A stretch of 47,603 bases of DNA from the NCBI RefSeq assembly GCF_023229695.1, contig NZ_JALNYS010000012.1, positions 58,235 through 105,837 on the forward strand, in the 5' to 3' direction. The notes beneath the pieces are model-generated. The model was not told the origin of the DNA and searched no databases. It saw only the letters and a list, made by a program, of their open reading frames with translations. Shown here in pieces: positions 16,129-24,312 of this stretch. Numbering within the stretch: position 1 is the stretch's first letter; each line of letters starts with the position of its first letter. The position numbers and the translations under genes were made by a program. Source of the DNA: Sulfuricurvum sp. (GTDB taxonomy: Bacteria > Campylobacterota > Campylobacteria > Campylobacterales > Sulfurimonadaceae).

Positions 16129-18282
16129 TTACGCCGGGGAGTTTTGCTGAAGTACGGTATCGAGAATACCGATAATAGCACTGGGTAAAAGCGGCGAAGC
16201 AATCGGATAGATACGCAGATGCTCCCTATTCACATGATCTTCAGAGTGGGTAAACATCAGCACCGGCAACGCCGTATTCGGGAGATTTTTATCACTGCAT
16301 ACCAGCAGTGTCGCTTCTTCTGCCGTTTTAACCCGTTCCAGACCGAGAGCGTCCAGATATTTTTCCAGTAGTTTTATCGCGTTTACCGATAATGGGTCCA
16401 ATAAGGGGTAGTACCGGAGCTCCGAGTAATGCCGATTCATTTGTACTGCCGGATTTTCAGTACATACAGGGAGCGGAACCTGAAAGACAAATGTGGACCC
16501 TTTCTGAGTCTGACTGCTCACCCGGATATCCCCACCCATCAGATCACTCAGCGATTTGCAGATCGCCAATCCCAGCCCCGTGCCTCCATATTTACGTGCG
16601 ATTGACACATCTGACTGCTCAAAAGGGTGGAATATCTTCTTTTGCTCGTCTTCGCTCATGCCGATTCCGCTGTCGCGGATTGCAAACTTGAATGTACCGC
16701 TTTGATCCTCATAAACGATTTTGATTCGAATCGTCTCATTGTGCGGCGTAAACTTGATTGCATTGCTCAACAGATTGTTCATCACCTGCTTGATCCGTGT
16801 CAAATCCCCCATCAGACATTTGGGGATATTCGGATCAATAAAGGTCAGCAGATCAATTCCCTTCCCTTTTGCCGATGAGGAAAACAGCAGCATAATCTCC
16901 TCCATCTCTTCGCACGGATCAAAAGGGTACGATTCGATCAGAAGTTTTTGACCGTTAATTTTGGAAAAATCAAGAATGTCATTCACGATATCAAGCAACG
17001 AAAGGCCGCTCTTGTAGATCACCCCCAGATATTTTTTAGACTCGGAATCGGTGTTACGCTTTTCTAAAATAGGGATAAAACCGAGTATCGCGTTTAAGGG
17101 GGTACGGATTTCATGACTCATATTGGCAAGAAAATCCTGCTTGGCCCGGGTAGCGTTCTCGGCCTCTTTTTTTGCCTCTTCCAGATGGCGCGTACGCAGA
17201 GACACCAGATAATTGAGCTGCCGGTTATAGAGGACGAGCCCAAAAATCATTAAACCCATCAGTACGATTCCGCTTGCCACCTCTTTCCAGTATTTCCCGT
17301 ACCGGCGCTCCGTAACATTGGGGTCATAGACGATCTCCTCCGCCAGTGCCTGAGCCTGTGCTTCTGATAATCGGCTATCCATCGTGCGGGCCATCGATGC
17401 CAGTTTTATCGGATTGACGGTACCGATCGGAATAAATTCCGATTCAATCAGATGTTTGGTAGTTTTGGCTTCATACGCCAGTTGATCCGCATTGAGCCGT
17501 GATTGCGTATTGTATTTTTCAAGGATAATCCGGATCGTCTCATCCGGATGGCTGATCGCATAGTGCCACCCCCGGATCGTTGCTTTTTTCATCGCTTCTA
17601 CCCGTTTGGGGTGGGAAGTGATCTCCGATTCACTCGTAAAGAGGATATCACCGTACAAATCGATACCATAACTGAGCGGATTGATGATATTCAGCTCCAC
17701 CCCCCTCTTTTGAATCCAGTGAGGCTGATCCGTAATGTACGCGGCGATGACGTCGATATCGCCGGAGATGAATTTTTCATAAGAGAAGTCCATAGGCACT
17801 TTCTTGATCTCATGAACGTTGATGTCGGCAAAGCGGAAAACATGGCTAAAGATCGCATCGTCTATCCCTTCCTGATAGCTGACTTTTTTTCCGATCAGTT
17901 CATACGGGCTGGTAATTCCGGAACTTTTCTTTGCGATCAGAACCATCGCATTGTGCTGAAAGATAGGGGCAAGAATTTTAACCGGTTCACCCCTCTCCCG
18001 GTACCCGAGGATCGATGAATCGGCAATGCCGTATTCGGCCTCTCCGTTGACGACCTCCATGATATTATCTCTGGAAGGGTCTCTCTCCAGGATCGTCACA
18101 TCCAACCCGGCATCGGAATAAAACCCTTTCTCCTTCGCCATAATAATTCCGGCGAACTGATACTGATAAAACCACTTTAGGATAACGGTGACGTTTTGAA
18201 GGGGGCGCTCCTCACCGTACGATTCTACTCCGCTCAACAAAACAGATACGATCAGCAGACATTTGGTAACAATATTATCCAT
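16129..18282 (-). CDS. Hybrid sensor histidine kinase with NMT1/THI5-like periplasmic domain
   Basis: A 717-residue membrane kinase. After a signal-anchor helix, residues about 28-320 form a periplasmic-binding-protein domain of the NMT1/THI5-like type (LKWFYQYQFAGIIMAKEKGFY), normally a ligand-binding fold for pyrimidine-like or other small solutes. A membrane helix near 340-355 leads to HisKA (NMSHEIRTPLNAI, phospho-His) and HATPase_c (N, G1 and G2 boxes near 500-605, including DSGIGM and GGTGLGLAI). The last 110 residues have no recognisable phospho-acceptor and may be a degenerate receiver. No response regulator lies beside it, so the partner is unknown. A TATAAT box stands upstream at 18335-18330. 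Confidence 0.9.
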   Translation of the reverse strand: MDNIVTKCLLIVSVLLSGVESYGEERPLQNVTVILKWFYQYQFAGIIMAKEKGFYSDAGLDVTILERDPSRDNIMEVVNGEAEYGIADSSILGYRERGEPVKILAPIFQHNAMVLIAKKSSGITSPYELIGKKVSYQEGIDDAIFSHVFRFADINVHEIKKVPMDFSYEKFISGDIDVIAAYITDQPHWIQKRGVELNIINPLSYGIDLYGDILFTSESEITSHPKRVEAMKKATIRGWHYAISHPDETIRIILEKYNTQSRLNADQLAYEAKTTKHLIESEFIPIGTVNPIKLASMARTMDSRLSEAQAQALAEEIVYDPNVTERRYGKYWKEVASGIVLMGLMIFGLVLYNRQLNYLVSLRTRHLEEAKKEAENATRAKQDFLANMSHEIRTPLNAILGFIPILEKRNTDSESKKYLGVIYKSGLSLLDIVNDILDFSKINGQKLLIESYPFDPCEEMEEIMLLFSSSAKGKGIDLLTFIDPNIPKCLMGDLTRIKQVMNNLLSNAIKFTPHNETIRIKIVYEDQSGTFKFAIRDSGIGMSEDEQKKIFHPFEQSDVSIARKYGGTGLGLAICKSLSDLMGGDIRVSSQTQKGSTFVFQVPLPVCTENPAVQMNRHYSELRYYPLLDPLSVNAIKLLEKYLDALGLERVKTAEEATLLVCSDKNLPNTALPVLMFTHSEDHVNREHLRIYPIASPLLPSAIIGILDTVLQQNSPA

Positions 18283-18329
18283 TTTCGAGATCCAGATTTT
18301 GATTCAGGCATTTACTCTGCCTGCAATCC

Positions 18330-18335
18330 ATTATA
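18330..18335 (-). promoter_or_regulatory. -10 box for the sensor kinase gene
   Basis: TATAAT on the minus strand about 48 bases before the kinase ATG; no -35 box is apparent. Confidence 0.45.
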
Positions 18336-18441
18336 ACGACCAATTGAAAAAACAAAGCATATCACATCGTATTATGTTTGCATAAGACCACTTTGTGCCC
18401 GTTTCATTCATCGTCTCTTCTCCCACTCCCAAGCCGCACCG

Positions 18442-18473
18442 AAAAAAAGGGGAGTGCCGTTTCCCATCACCCC
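18442..18473 (-). terminator. Possible terminator after the MCP remnant
   Basis: On the minus strand a GGGG-rich arm that includes the TGA of the MCP remnant pairs imperfectly with CTCCCC and is followed by seven T. The stem has a bulge, so strength is uncertain. Confidence 0.45.
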
Positions 18474-18721
18474 AACCGGTCCATTGCATGTAACAGCTCA
18501 CCCATTTTACTATCTACGGTTCCGACGTACTGGGTCAAACGCATCATTTCATCCATATTGTTATTGAGCTCCTCACTGTTATCGTTGATGGCCTGGATCA
18601 GGACATTGATGGTTGCCGCCGTTTCAGTCAGACTTTTCTGGGTCCGTTCGGCCAGTTTACGCACCTCCTCGGCGACGACGGCGAATCCTCGTCCGTGTTC
18701 TCCTGCCCGTGCCGCTTCCAT
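18467..18721 (-). pseudogene. C-terminal remnant of a methyl-accepting chemotaxis protein
   Basis: An open frame of 84 residues begins exactly at EAARAGEHGRGFAVVAEEVRK, the tip of an MCP signalling hairpin, and continues through a normal-looking helical tail. Everything upstream (sensor, membrane helices, HAMP, first half of the hairpin) is missing, and the sequence before it runs straight into the rubredoxin 3' end. It is therefore a truncated gene, not a short receptor. The DNA differs from the intact receptor at 14200 at many codon third positions, so it is not a recent copy of that gene. No IS end lies at the break. Confidence 0.85.
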
Positions 18722-18749
18722 AAATACGTAAAAGACTGGATTTAGTAAA

Positions 18750-18911
18750 TTATTCTGCCAATTCAGCAAATTCTCCTTTACCCACGCCACATTCAGGGCA
18801 AACCCAATCTTCAGGAAGATCTTCAAACGCGGTACCGGCAGGAATGCCGTTCTCAGGATCACCTAATTCCGGATCATAAATATATCCGCATACATTACAT
18901 TCATACCTCAC
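18750..18911 (-). CDS. Rubredoxin with 5' end replaced by an IS end
   Basis: The 53-residue product has both iron-binding CxxCGY/CPxCG loops (CNVCGYIYDP and CPECGVGKGEF), a complete rubredoxin core that carries single electrons. The IS4-family element is inserted after codon five of the original gene; the original ATG and codons MKKYE lie at 20127 beyond the IS. The terminal repeat of the IS supplies an in-frame GTG (18911) giving M-R-YEC, nearly the original N-terminus. A longer in-frame ATG at 18974 inside the IS would add 21 residues. Neither start has a convincing ribosome site, so expression after insertion is uncertain. It was the fourth gene of the oxidoreductase operon. Confidence 0.85.
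   Translation of the reverse strand: MRYECNVCGYIYDPELGDPENGIPAGTAFEDLPEDWVCPECGVGKGEFAELAE
18898..18906. repeat. Target site duplication, left copy
   Basis: CATTCATAC directly flanks the IS and is repeated exactly at 20111-20119. Nine bases is a length known for IS4-family elements. Confidence 0.9.
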
Positions 18912-18923
18912 TCCACGACAGTA
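18907..18923. repeat. IS left terminal inverted repeat
   Basis: CTCACTCCACGACAGTA is the exact reverse complement of the right end. Read on the minus strand it contains the GTG that now opens the rubredoxin frame. Confidence 0.92.
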
Positions 18924-18965
18924 TAGGAACGAAAATGGCTTAGAGAGTTGAAAAAGTGAGTTTGA

Positions 18966-20048
18966 GTGGAACATTTAGATCGGATGCAGAAAGTGTTTGA
19001 GCAATATTATGACTGGAGTTATCGGAGAATCGGGTTTTTTGGAAACTTGATCAGTTCAATTATACGGAGCCGAAGCGTAAATATGCAAAAAGTGGCAGAG
19101 AATATCGAAGGTAATGCGATGAGCGGATCGAATTATCGAAGAATACAGCGGATATTCAAAGATCAGAAAGTGGATATGGAGATGACGGCCAGATTGCTTT
19201 CAACGATTTTACCGGATAATGAGCCATGGGTATTGTGTATGGATAGGACCAATTGGCAATTGGGGAAGAACAACATCAATCTGCTAGTCCTTTCAGCTGC
19301 CTACAAAGGTATGGCGATACCGCTGATCTGGAGTTTTTTGACCACAGATGCAACGGGAGACGTAGGGAAAAAAGGGAACTCAAACGACATGCAAAGACGA
19401 GAATTGATGGAGCGGTTTGTTTCATTGTTCGGAAAAGAGCGGATCAAGACACTGACTGCTGATCGTGAGTTTATCGGTAAAGAGTGGTTTGGATGGCTGA
19501 TGCAAGAAGATATTCCCTTTGTTATTCGTATCCGAAACAATCTCTTGCTCAATCAAGATCAGCTCGATGCCAGAACGGTCAATGACCTATTTGCGTATGT
19601 GCGCAAGAATGAGTTCTGTGGATTTGGAAAAACCGTCCTTTTTGAGCAGGAACTTCACCTTGGCGGTATTCGTTCCAGTAAGAGTGATGAGCCTCTCGTT
19701 GTTGTATCCAACCGCCCTATGGACAAAGAGACTATCGCTACCTATCGCAAACGCTGGGAAATTGAAACAATGTTCGGAGCCCTCAAATCCAAAGGATTCA
19801 ATTTCGAAGAGAGTAAAATCCATGGTAAAGAGAAAGTCACCAAGCTCATGGCATTTCTCTCCATCAGCTTTATGTGGTCTATTCTCGCAGGTGAATACCG
19901 CCAAAATGATAAGCCCATTCCCCTCAAAAAAAAGACCGAATCAAAAAACCTACCCGATCAAGAGCCTTTTCAAACATGGTCTCGAGTGGCTCAAGAACGT
20001 ATTAGTCAATTCAAAGCTCAAAAGGAAGGAGTTTTCCGTGTTGCTTAA
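18966..20048 (+). CDS. IS4-family transposase
   Basis: A 360-residue DDE transposase. Catalytic residues are D93 (CMDRTNW), D166 (LTADREF) and E267 within the IS4 signature Y-x2-R-x3-E-x6-K (Y260, R263, E267, K274). The length is normal and no frameshift is seen. The start is GTG 18966, with ATG 18984 as the alternative. It fills the element between the two inverted repeats. The subgroup cannot be assigned without comparison to an IS database. Confidence 0.92.
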   Translation: MEHLDRMQKVFEQYYDWSYRRIGFFGNLISSIIRSRSVNMQKVAENIEGNAMSGSNYRRIQRIFKDQKVDMEMTARLLSTILPDNEPWVLCMDRTNWQLGKNNINLLVLSAAYKGMAIPLIWSFLTTDATGDVGKKGNSNDMQRRELMERFVSLFGKERIKTLTADREFIGKEWFGWLMQEDIPFVIRIRNNLLLNQDQLDARTVNDLFAYVRKNEFCGFGKTVLFEQELHLGGIRSSKSDEPLVVVSNRPMDKETIATYRKRWEIETMFGALKSKGFNFEESKIHGKEKVTKLMAFLSISFMWSILAGEYRQNDKPIPLKKKTESKNLPDQEPFQTWSRVAQERISQFKAQKEGVFRVA

Positions 20049-20093
20049 CCTTTTAAGGTGCTCTTTTGCTAAATCAACCAAACTCTACCCTAC

Positions 20094-20110
20094 TACTGTC
20101 GTGGAGTGAG
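20094..20110. repeat. IS right terminal inverted repeat
   Basis: TACTGTCGTGGAGTGAG, the exact inverse of 18907-18923. Confidence 0.92.
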
Positions 20111-20119
20111 CATTCATAC
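20111..20119. repeat. Target site duplication, right copy
   Basis: CATTCATAC, identical to 18898-18906. Confidence 0.9.
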
Positions 20120-20127
20120 TTTTTCAT
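20111..20127 (-). pseudogene. Severed 5' end of the rubredoxin gene
   Basis: ATG at 20127 followed by codons K-K-Y-E and two bases of a Cys codon, then the IS. AAAGGA lies seven bases before the ATG and the oxidoreductase beta stop lies 14 bases upstream. Joined to 18906 after removing one target copy, it reads MKKYECNVCGY, a typical rubredoxin start. Confidence 0.88.
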
Positions 20128-20141
20128 TTTCTTTTCCTTTG

Positions 20142-21002
20142 TTAACTGTATTTATTCATCTCATCATTAAGCGCATGAAAATTAACCTGATGAGAATACA
20201 ATGGAGTCTCATCCATCCGACTCTCAACTCTTAAGATCTCTTCCAATGTCATTTTAGGAGGGCTTTTATAAATAACCCCTATCGAAAACGGATGAGATTC
20301 CAACGCTTTTTCAAATGCTTTTACCTTATCCGAGGGGTCATAATTCTCCGGCAATACATATACATTATCCTTGAACCACTTAAAGGTATTGGTTTTATTG
20401 AACGTAACGCACGGCTGAAAAATATCGATCAAAACATACCCTTTGTGTTCAATCGCGATTTTGAGCATTGCTTTGCAGTGTTCTTTATTCCCAGAAAATG
20501 TTCGGATTACAAGCGATGCATCCAGAGAGATCGCAGTGGCTATCGGGTTGAAAGGTTCGACGTGCACCCCTTCGGTCTGTACCGGTGTTTTAAACCCACG
20601 CTGGGACGTCGGAGAGGCTTGACCTTTGGTAAGACCGTAAACCATATTGTTATGAACGATATTGATAATATCGGCATTACGGCGGATTGCACTCATAAAG
20701 TGGTTTCCCCCCTCCCCGTACATATCGCCATCACCCCCCTCGGCAATCACCGTAAGAGAAGGATTAGAAACCTTCAGCCCCTGCGCGACGGGAAGGGCCC
20801 TGCCATGAAGTCCGTTAAACATGTTGACCCTCATATATTGCGGTGTTTTCGCCGCCTGCCCTATCCCTGAAACCACTACGCTCTGGAGCGGGTCAAGCCC
20901 CATTTCATCCAACGCCTCTTTCAAATGGGCAAGAATCGAAAAATTTCCGCATCCGGGACACCATGCATTATCTTCAACGATTCGGTCAAATCGTGTAGTC
21001 AT
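20142..21002 (-). CDS. 2-oxoacid:ferredoxin oxidoreductase, beta subunit (TPP-binding)
   Basis: A 286-residue thiamine diphosphate-binding subunit. WCPGCGN near residue 14 and a later Cys in FQPCVTF are likely ligands of the single [4Fe-4S] cluster. The TPP-binding motif is GGDGDMYGEGGNHF with the following HNNMVYGLTKGQ. With the alpha subunit it would oxidise a 2-oxoacid plus CoA to acyl-CoA and CO2 using ferredoxin, or run in the carboxylating direction. It overlaps the alpha gene by four bases and was followed directly by rubredoxin before the IS insertion. The substrate (2-oxoglutarate, pyruvate or other) is not decided by sequence inspection; korB is the nearest name. Confidence 0.9.
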   Translation of the reverse strand: MTTRFDRIVEDNAWCPGCGNFSILAHLKEALDEMGLDPLQSVVVSGIGQAAKTPQYMRVNMFNGLHGRALPVAQGLKVSNPSLTVIAEGGDGDMYGEGGNHFMSAIRRNADIINIVHNNMVYGLTKGQASPTSQRGFKTPVQTEGVHVEPFNPIATAISLDASLVIRTFSGNKEHCKAMLKIAIEHKGYVLIDIFQPCVTFNKTNTFKWFKDNVYVLPENYDPSDKVKAFEKALESHPFSIGVIYKSPPKMTLEEILRVESRMDETPLYSHQVNFHALNDEMNKYS

Positions 21003-22693
21003 CGGATCTCCTTTAATACGGCTGCAATCTTTTCGGAGAGTTCGTCAGCGAAAAAAGGCAAACCATCGGATTTTAGTATCTGGGTATGAATAACAATATT
21101 GTGCAAATTTAGCATTTTTGCAAACTGCCCTGTTGCATTATTTTCGACCGAAATAATCTGTTTCGCTCGCCTTAACACTGATAGTTGAGTTTCACTCAGC
21201 GGAAAGACCCACGAAAAATGGATCGATGCGATATCCGTATCCTTTATTTTTTCGAGTGCTTCTTTGATTATATGCTTTGTGCTTCCCCATCCGACAATAA
21301 CAATATCTCCTTCACCGTCACCTTCTGGAACAATCGCATCATTACGGATCAACTCACGCTTTTTAAGACGTTTGCCATTTTGCTCGTTACGGACAGACAT
21401 ACTCTCGGTGATTAGCCCTTCTTCGGTATGTTCATCCGAATCGACAAGCACGAATCCCTCTCCGAATCCGGGAATCCCTCGGGGGCTAATCCCATCGTTA
21501 CTCAAAGAATAGCGTTTATAATCCACATCGGTTTTGACAATATGATGAACAGGTTGTTTCAGATCGATATCAAACCTCTCGACATGGGAATAACTGTCTG
21601 CCAAATACTGATCACTCAGCACAATTACCGGAACTTGATACAAATCGGCAAGTTCAAACGCCCTGCGCGCCAAATCAAAACACTCTTTCGGATCACCCGG
21701 AGCGAGAACAATACGTGGAAATTCTCCATGCCCGCTGTAGATGGCCAGTTCCAAATCCCCTTGCTCCGTCCGCGTAGGAAGACCTGTCGCGGGGCCGGGA
21801 CGTTGCGCTAGATAAACCACCATCGGAGTTTCCGTAATCCCGCTAAGACTCATCCCTTCACCCATCAGTGCAAATCCGCCGCCGCTCGTCGTCGTGATTG
21901 CCCGCCCGCCGCCGTACCAGGCACCCATCCCCATCTGAAAAGCCGCAATCTCATCTTCCGCCTGCTCGACACAGATAGCGAAGTTTTGGCTCTGCTTCGC
22001 CAAAAAGGTCAGTACCCCCGTAGAGGGACTCATCGGATAACTACAGATAAAGTTGCATCCTCCCGCGATCGCTCCGAATCCGATCCCCTCAGTACCGCTT
22101 AAAAAGAGGTCGTTTGCAGATGCACCCGAGAGATTCGGCTCGATACAGTAACGGCAATTCCCGTTGTTTTCTGCCAGTTGCGCTCCAATGTCCAGCGCTT
22201 TGAGATTCATTTCGAGCATCTCATCTTGATACAGCTCCGATACAATCTCTTTTAATATACCGATATCGCACCCGAGGAGTCCGAAAACCAGTGCCGCGGC
22301 TATCGTATTGGAAACGATCGGGCTTCCGATACTTTTCGCCAGAGCCGGCACATCATGATCATAAAGCGTGCAGTCGCACTCAAAATCCCCTTTTTTAGCG
22401 ATTAGAAATGTCTCTTTGGTTATCCGCTCTTGGGCATAATAGTACGAATCCGTGTCCAGCGGAACAAAAATATCTACACCGAAAACAGGTGCATTGACAG
22501 GGTACTTGGAAACGCGTATCAGCGTCGTATTGCTTCCACCACGAACTCTGGACATAAATTCTTTGGTTGAAAAAGTATAAAAACCCGCTCTCTTAAACCC
22601 TTTGGTTAAAAGTGTCTCAATACTCGCTATCCCCTGACCCGCACTCCCCCCGATCAATACCGAAACCGAATTTCTCATGTTCTTGCCCCCCAT
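20999..22693 (-). CDS. 2-oxoacid:ferredoxin oxidoreductase, fused gamma-alpha subunit
   Basis: A 564-residue fusion: residues about 8-180 are the gamma (catalytic CoA-binding) domain starting GGSAGQGI, and about 195-564 are the alpha pyrimidine-binding domain (GTEGIGFGAIAGGC, SYPMSPSTG, QAEDEIAAF, TTTSGGGFALMGEG). This fused form belongs to the compact two-subunit enzymes, unlike the four-subunit Oor and Por enzymes usual in Campylobacterota, so it may be a second, differently used system. No extra ferredoxin domain is present; external carriers such as rubredoxin or ferredoxin are needed. It overlaps the cytochrome b5-DUF2231 gene by 19 bases and the beta gene by four. Confidence 0.9.
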   Translation of the reverse strand: MGGKNMRNSVSVLIGGSAGQGIASIETLLTKGFKRAGFYTFSTKEFMSRVRGGSNTTLIRVSKYPVNAPVFGVDIFVPLDTDSYYYAQERITKETFLIAKKGDFECDCTLYDHDVPALAKSIGSPIVSNTIAAALVFGLLGCDIGILKEIVSELYQDEMLEMNLKALDIGAQLAENNGNCRYCIEPNLSGASANDLFLSGTEGIGFGAIAGGCNFICSYPMSPSTGVLTFLAKQSQNFAICVEQAEDEIAAFQMGMGAWYGGGRAITTTSGGGFALMGEGMSLSGITETPMVVYLAQRPGPATGLPTRTEQGDLELAIYSGHGEFPRIVLAPGDPKECFDLARRAFELADLYQVPVIVLSDQYLADSYSHVERFDIDLKQPVHHIVKTDVDYKRYSLSNDGISPRGIPGFGEGFVLVDSDEHTEEGLITESMSVRNEQNGKRLKKRELIRNDAIVPEGDGEGDIVIVGWGSTKHIIKEALEKIKDTDIASIHFSWVFPLSETQLSVLRRAKQIISVENNATGQFAKMLNLHNIVIHTQILKSDGLPFFADELSEKIAAVLKEIR

Positions 22694-23385
22694 GTAATTT
22701 TCCCGCCGTAATACCCAACGATAGTTATCGAAATAACCGTGATAAATATAATGGCGTGATACGTTATTCCATCTAACCCTGCACTAAAAGGTACATCAGA
22801 ATTGAAGTATTTTTGAATCAGTGGAATAAGTCCGATGGTGAGAGTAAAGAGCGCACCGATTAATTTAATAACAAATGCTCTGGACATTGAAAAATCGTAG
22901 TTTATCCACCAGCTAAAAACTCCCGTAATCAATGCGACAAATCCCATCACCGTAGCGATCAGAAATGATAAGAAAACAGATACTTCATACTCTGCAGATG
23001 GATTGTTTAAAAATAAAATATCTGCAACTGCACTAAAATAGTGTAAAGCAATCGGAAAATGGACAACCATAGGATGGGGATGATACATACTATACCATTG
23101 ACGATATTGCTCTTTTTTTGACTCATTTTCATCGAGTGTTACTTCATTTACTGAAACGATTAATATCCCGATTTGAGGACAGTTTTGAAAAACTTCATCG
23201 CCATGCGGTGCATTCGCTAGTTCAGCTGCAAGATCATGGCCTGCAAAATGTTTTTTAAAATGGGTGCCATTTTTCCAAAATTTGGATTCACTGACGTCGT
23301 ATACTTTCCCTCTAAAAGCGACGTATGAAGCTTGTTCGTCAATTCCATTGTATTTTATGAGTTCTTCTGTGCTAAATTCTATCAT
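22675..23385 (-). CDS. Cytochrome b5-like domain fused to DUF2231 membrane domain
   Basis: A 236-residue protein. Residues 1-75 are a cytochrome b5-like domain of the bacterial type (VYDVSESKFWKNG, HFAGHDL, NAPHGDEVF), with H46 or H50 and H61 as candidate haem ligands. From about residue 103, HPMVVHFPIALHYF begins a DUF2231 domain with four membrane helices and conserved His residues that could bind a second haem. It looks like a membrane electron-transfer protein. AGGA precedes the ATG by about six bases. As first gene of the oxidoreductase-rubredoxin operon it may connect that system to the quinone pool; that is inference. Confidence 0.85.
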   Translation of the reverse strand: MIEFSTEELIKYNGIDEQASYVAFRGKVYDVSESKFWKNGTHFKKHFAGHDLAAELANAPHGDEVFQNCPQIGILIVSVNEVTLDENESKKEQYRQWYSMYHPHPMVVHFPIALHYFSAVADILFLNNPSAEYEVSVFLSFLIATVMGFVALITGVFSWWINYDFSMSRAFVIKLIGALFTLTIGLIPLIQKYFNSDVPFSAGLDGITYHAIIFITVISITIVGYYGGKITWGART

Positions 23386-23414
23386 AACATCCTACTTAGA
23401 TATTCTATACACAA

Positions 23415-23452
23415 ATGATCATGCTTCACAGCTGTTAAATTTTTATGATCAT
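23415..23452. promoter_or_regulatory. Two identical palindromes between divergent genes
   Basis: ATGATCAT occurs at 23415-23422 and again at 23445-23452, each followed by G, with centres 30 bases apart, close to three DNA turns. They sit between the cytochrome b5-DUF2231 start and the superoxide dismutase gene, nearer the former. The arrangement fits a paired operator for a dimeric regulator. It does not match the usual Fur box. Confidence 0.45.
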
Positions 23453-23577
23453 GACTTATGATGTAATAATATTTTTAACCATTGCTTAAGTGCAATTGTA
23501 GATCATACTATTTTCGTAAGATTTTATTTTTATAAGTTAATATCACAACATAGTATTACAATTCAGGAGGATAGATT

Positions 23578-24258
23578 ATGAAACATGTTCTTATGGAATT
23601 GCCCTATGAGCAATCTGCATTGGCTCCTTATATTTCAGCCGAAACGATCTCATACCATTACGATAAACACCACGCTGGATATGTTAATAAACTTAATGCC
23701 CTCGTAGAGGGGACAGAGTTTGAAAATAAACCGCTGGAGCATATTATCAAGTATGCAAATAACGCTATTTTTAACAATGCCGCGCAGGTTTATAACCACG
23801 ATTTTTACTGGAAAGGACTAATCAACAATCCCACAACTCCTTCAGCAGAGCTTTCAGAACGGATTGAACGAGATTTTGGTTCAATTAAAGCATTTAAAGA
23901 AGCTTTTTTAGCGGCGGCGGCAGGATTTTTTGGTTCAGGCTGGATATGGCTTGTTATGACAAAAAGTGGAAAATTGGAGATTAGAATGACTACTAATGCC
24001 GATACACCGATACGCCATAACGATACACCGTTATTGACTTGCGATGTTTGGGAACACGCGTATTATATCGATTATCGAAATGTGCGTCCCGATTATCTTG
24101 CCAACTGGTGGAAATTGGTCAATTGGAATTTTGTATCCGATAACCTAGCACGTGTTGAAGCTGACCCTATTGCCGGCTATAATCAGTCATGCAATGACAT
24201 AAGTGAAGTATGTGAATATGTTGATAGCATGCAAAAAAATGAGCGTACACCTTCATAA
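23578..24258 (+). CDS. sodB: Superoxide dismutase, Fe/Mn type
   Basis: A 226-residue cytoplasmic superoxide dismutase. Metal ligands are H27, H74, D156 and H160 (the last two in DVWEHAYY). YDKHHAGYVNKLN and the C-terminal NVRPDYLANWW signature are present. The Fe form is usual in this phylum, but metal choice is not certain by eye. A strong AGGAGG lies nine bases before the ATG, giving high translation. The C-terminus is about 25-30 residues longer than typical. It is divergent from the oxidoreductase-rubredoxin operon and followed by a rhodanese gene, so oxygen defence and the iron-sulfur enzyme may be controlled together. Confidence 0.95.
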   Translation: MKHVLMELPYEQSALAPYISAETISYHYDKHHAGYVNKLNALVEGTEFENKPLEHIIKYANNAIFNNAAQVYNHDFYWKGLINNPTTPSAELSERIERDFGSIKAFKEAFLAAAAGFFGSGWIWLVMTKSGKLEIRMTTNADTPIRHNDTPLLTCDVWEHAYYIDYRNVRPDYLANWWKLVNWNFVSDNLARVEADPIAGYNQSCNDISEVCEYVDSMQKNERTPS

Positions 24259-24312
24259 TTTTCTAAAGATTGGTACAGCTCTGATAACTAAGTAAAAGAG
24301 AAGGAGTGAATT

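Larger units (their letters stand above)
18907..20110. mobile_element. IS4-family insertion sequence, 1204 bp
   Basis: A complete element with 17-bp perfect terminal inverted repeats (18907-18923 and 20094-20110), one transposase gene, and a 9-bp target duplication (CATTCATAC) on both sides. It sits inside the rubredoxin gene, which reads on the opposite strand to the transposase. Intact ends, intact transposase and intact duplication indicate a fairly recent insertion. Confidence 0.93.

Noticed and set aside
18750..18974. 74-residue rubredoxin ORF starting inside the IS
   Set aside because: The first 21 codons are IS sequence on the strand opposite the transposase and have no ribosome site; the original gene start is at 20127. 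The longer frame is kept only as an alternative start.
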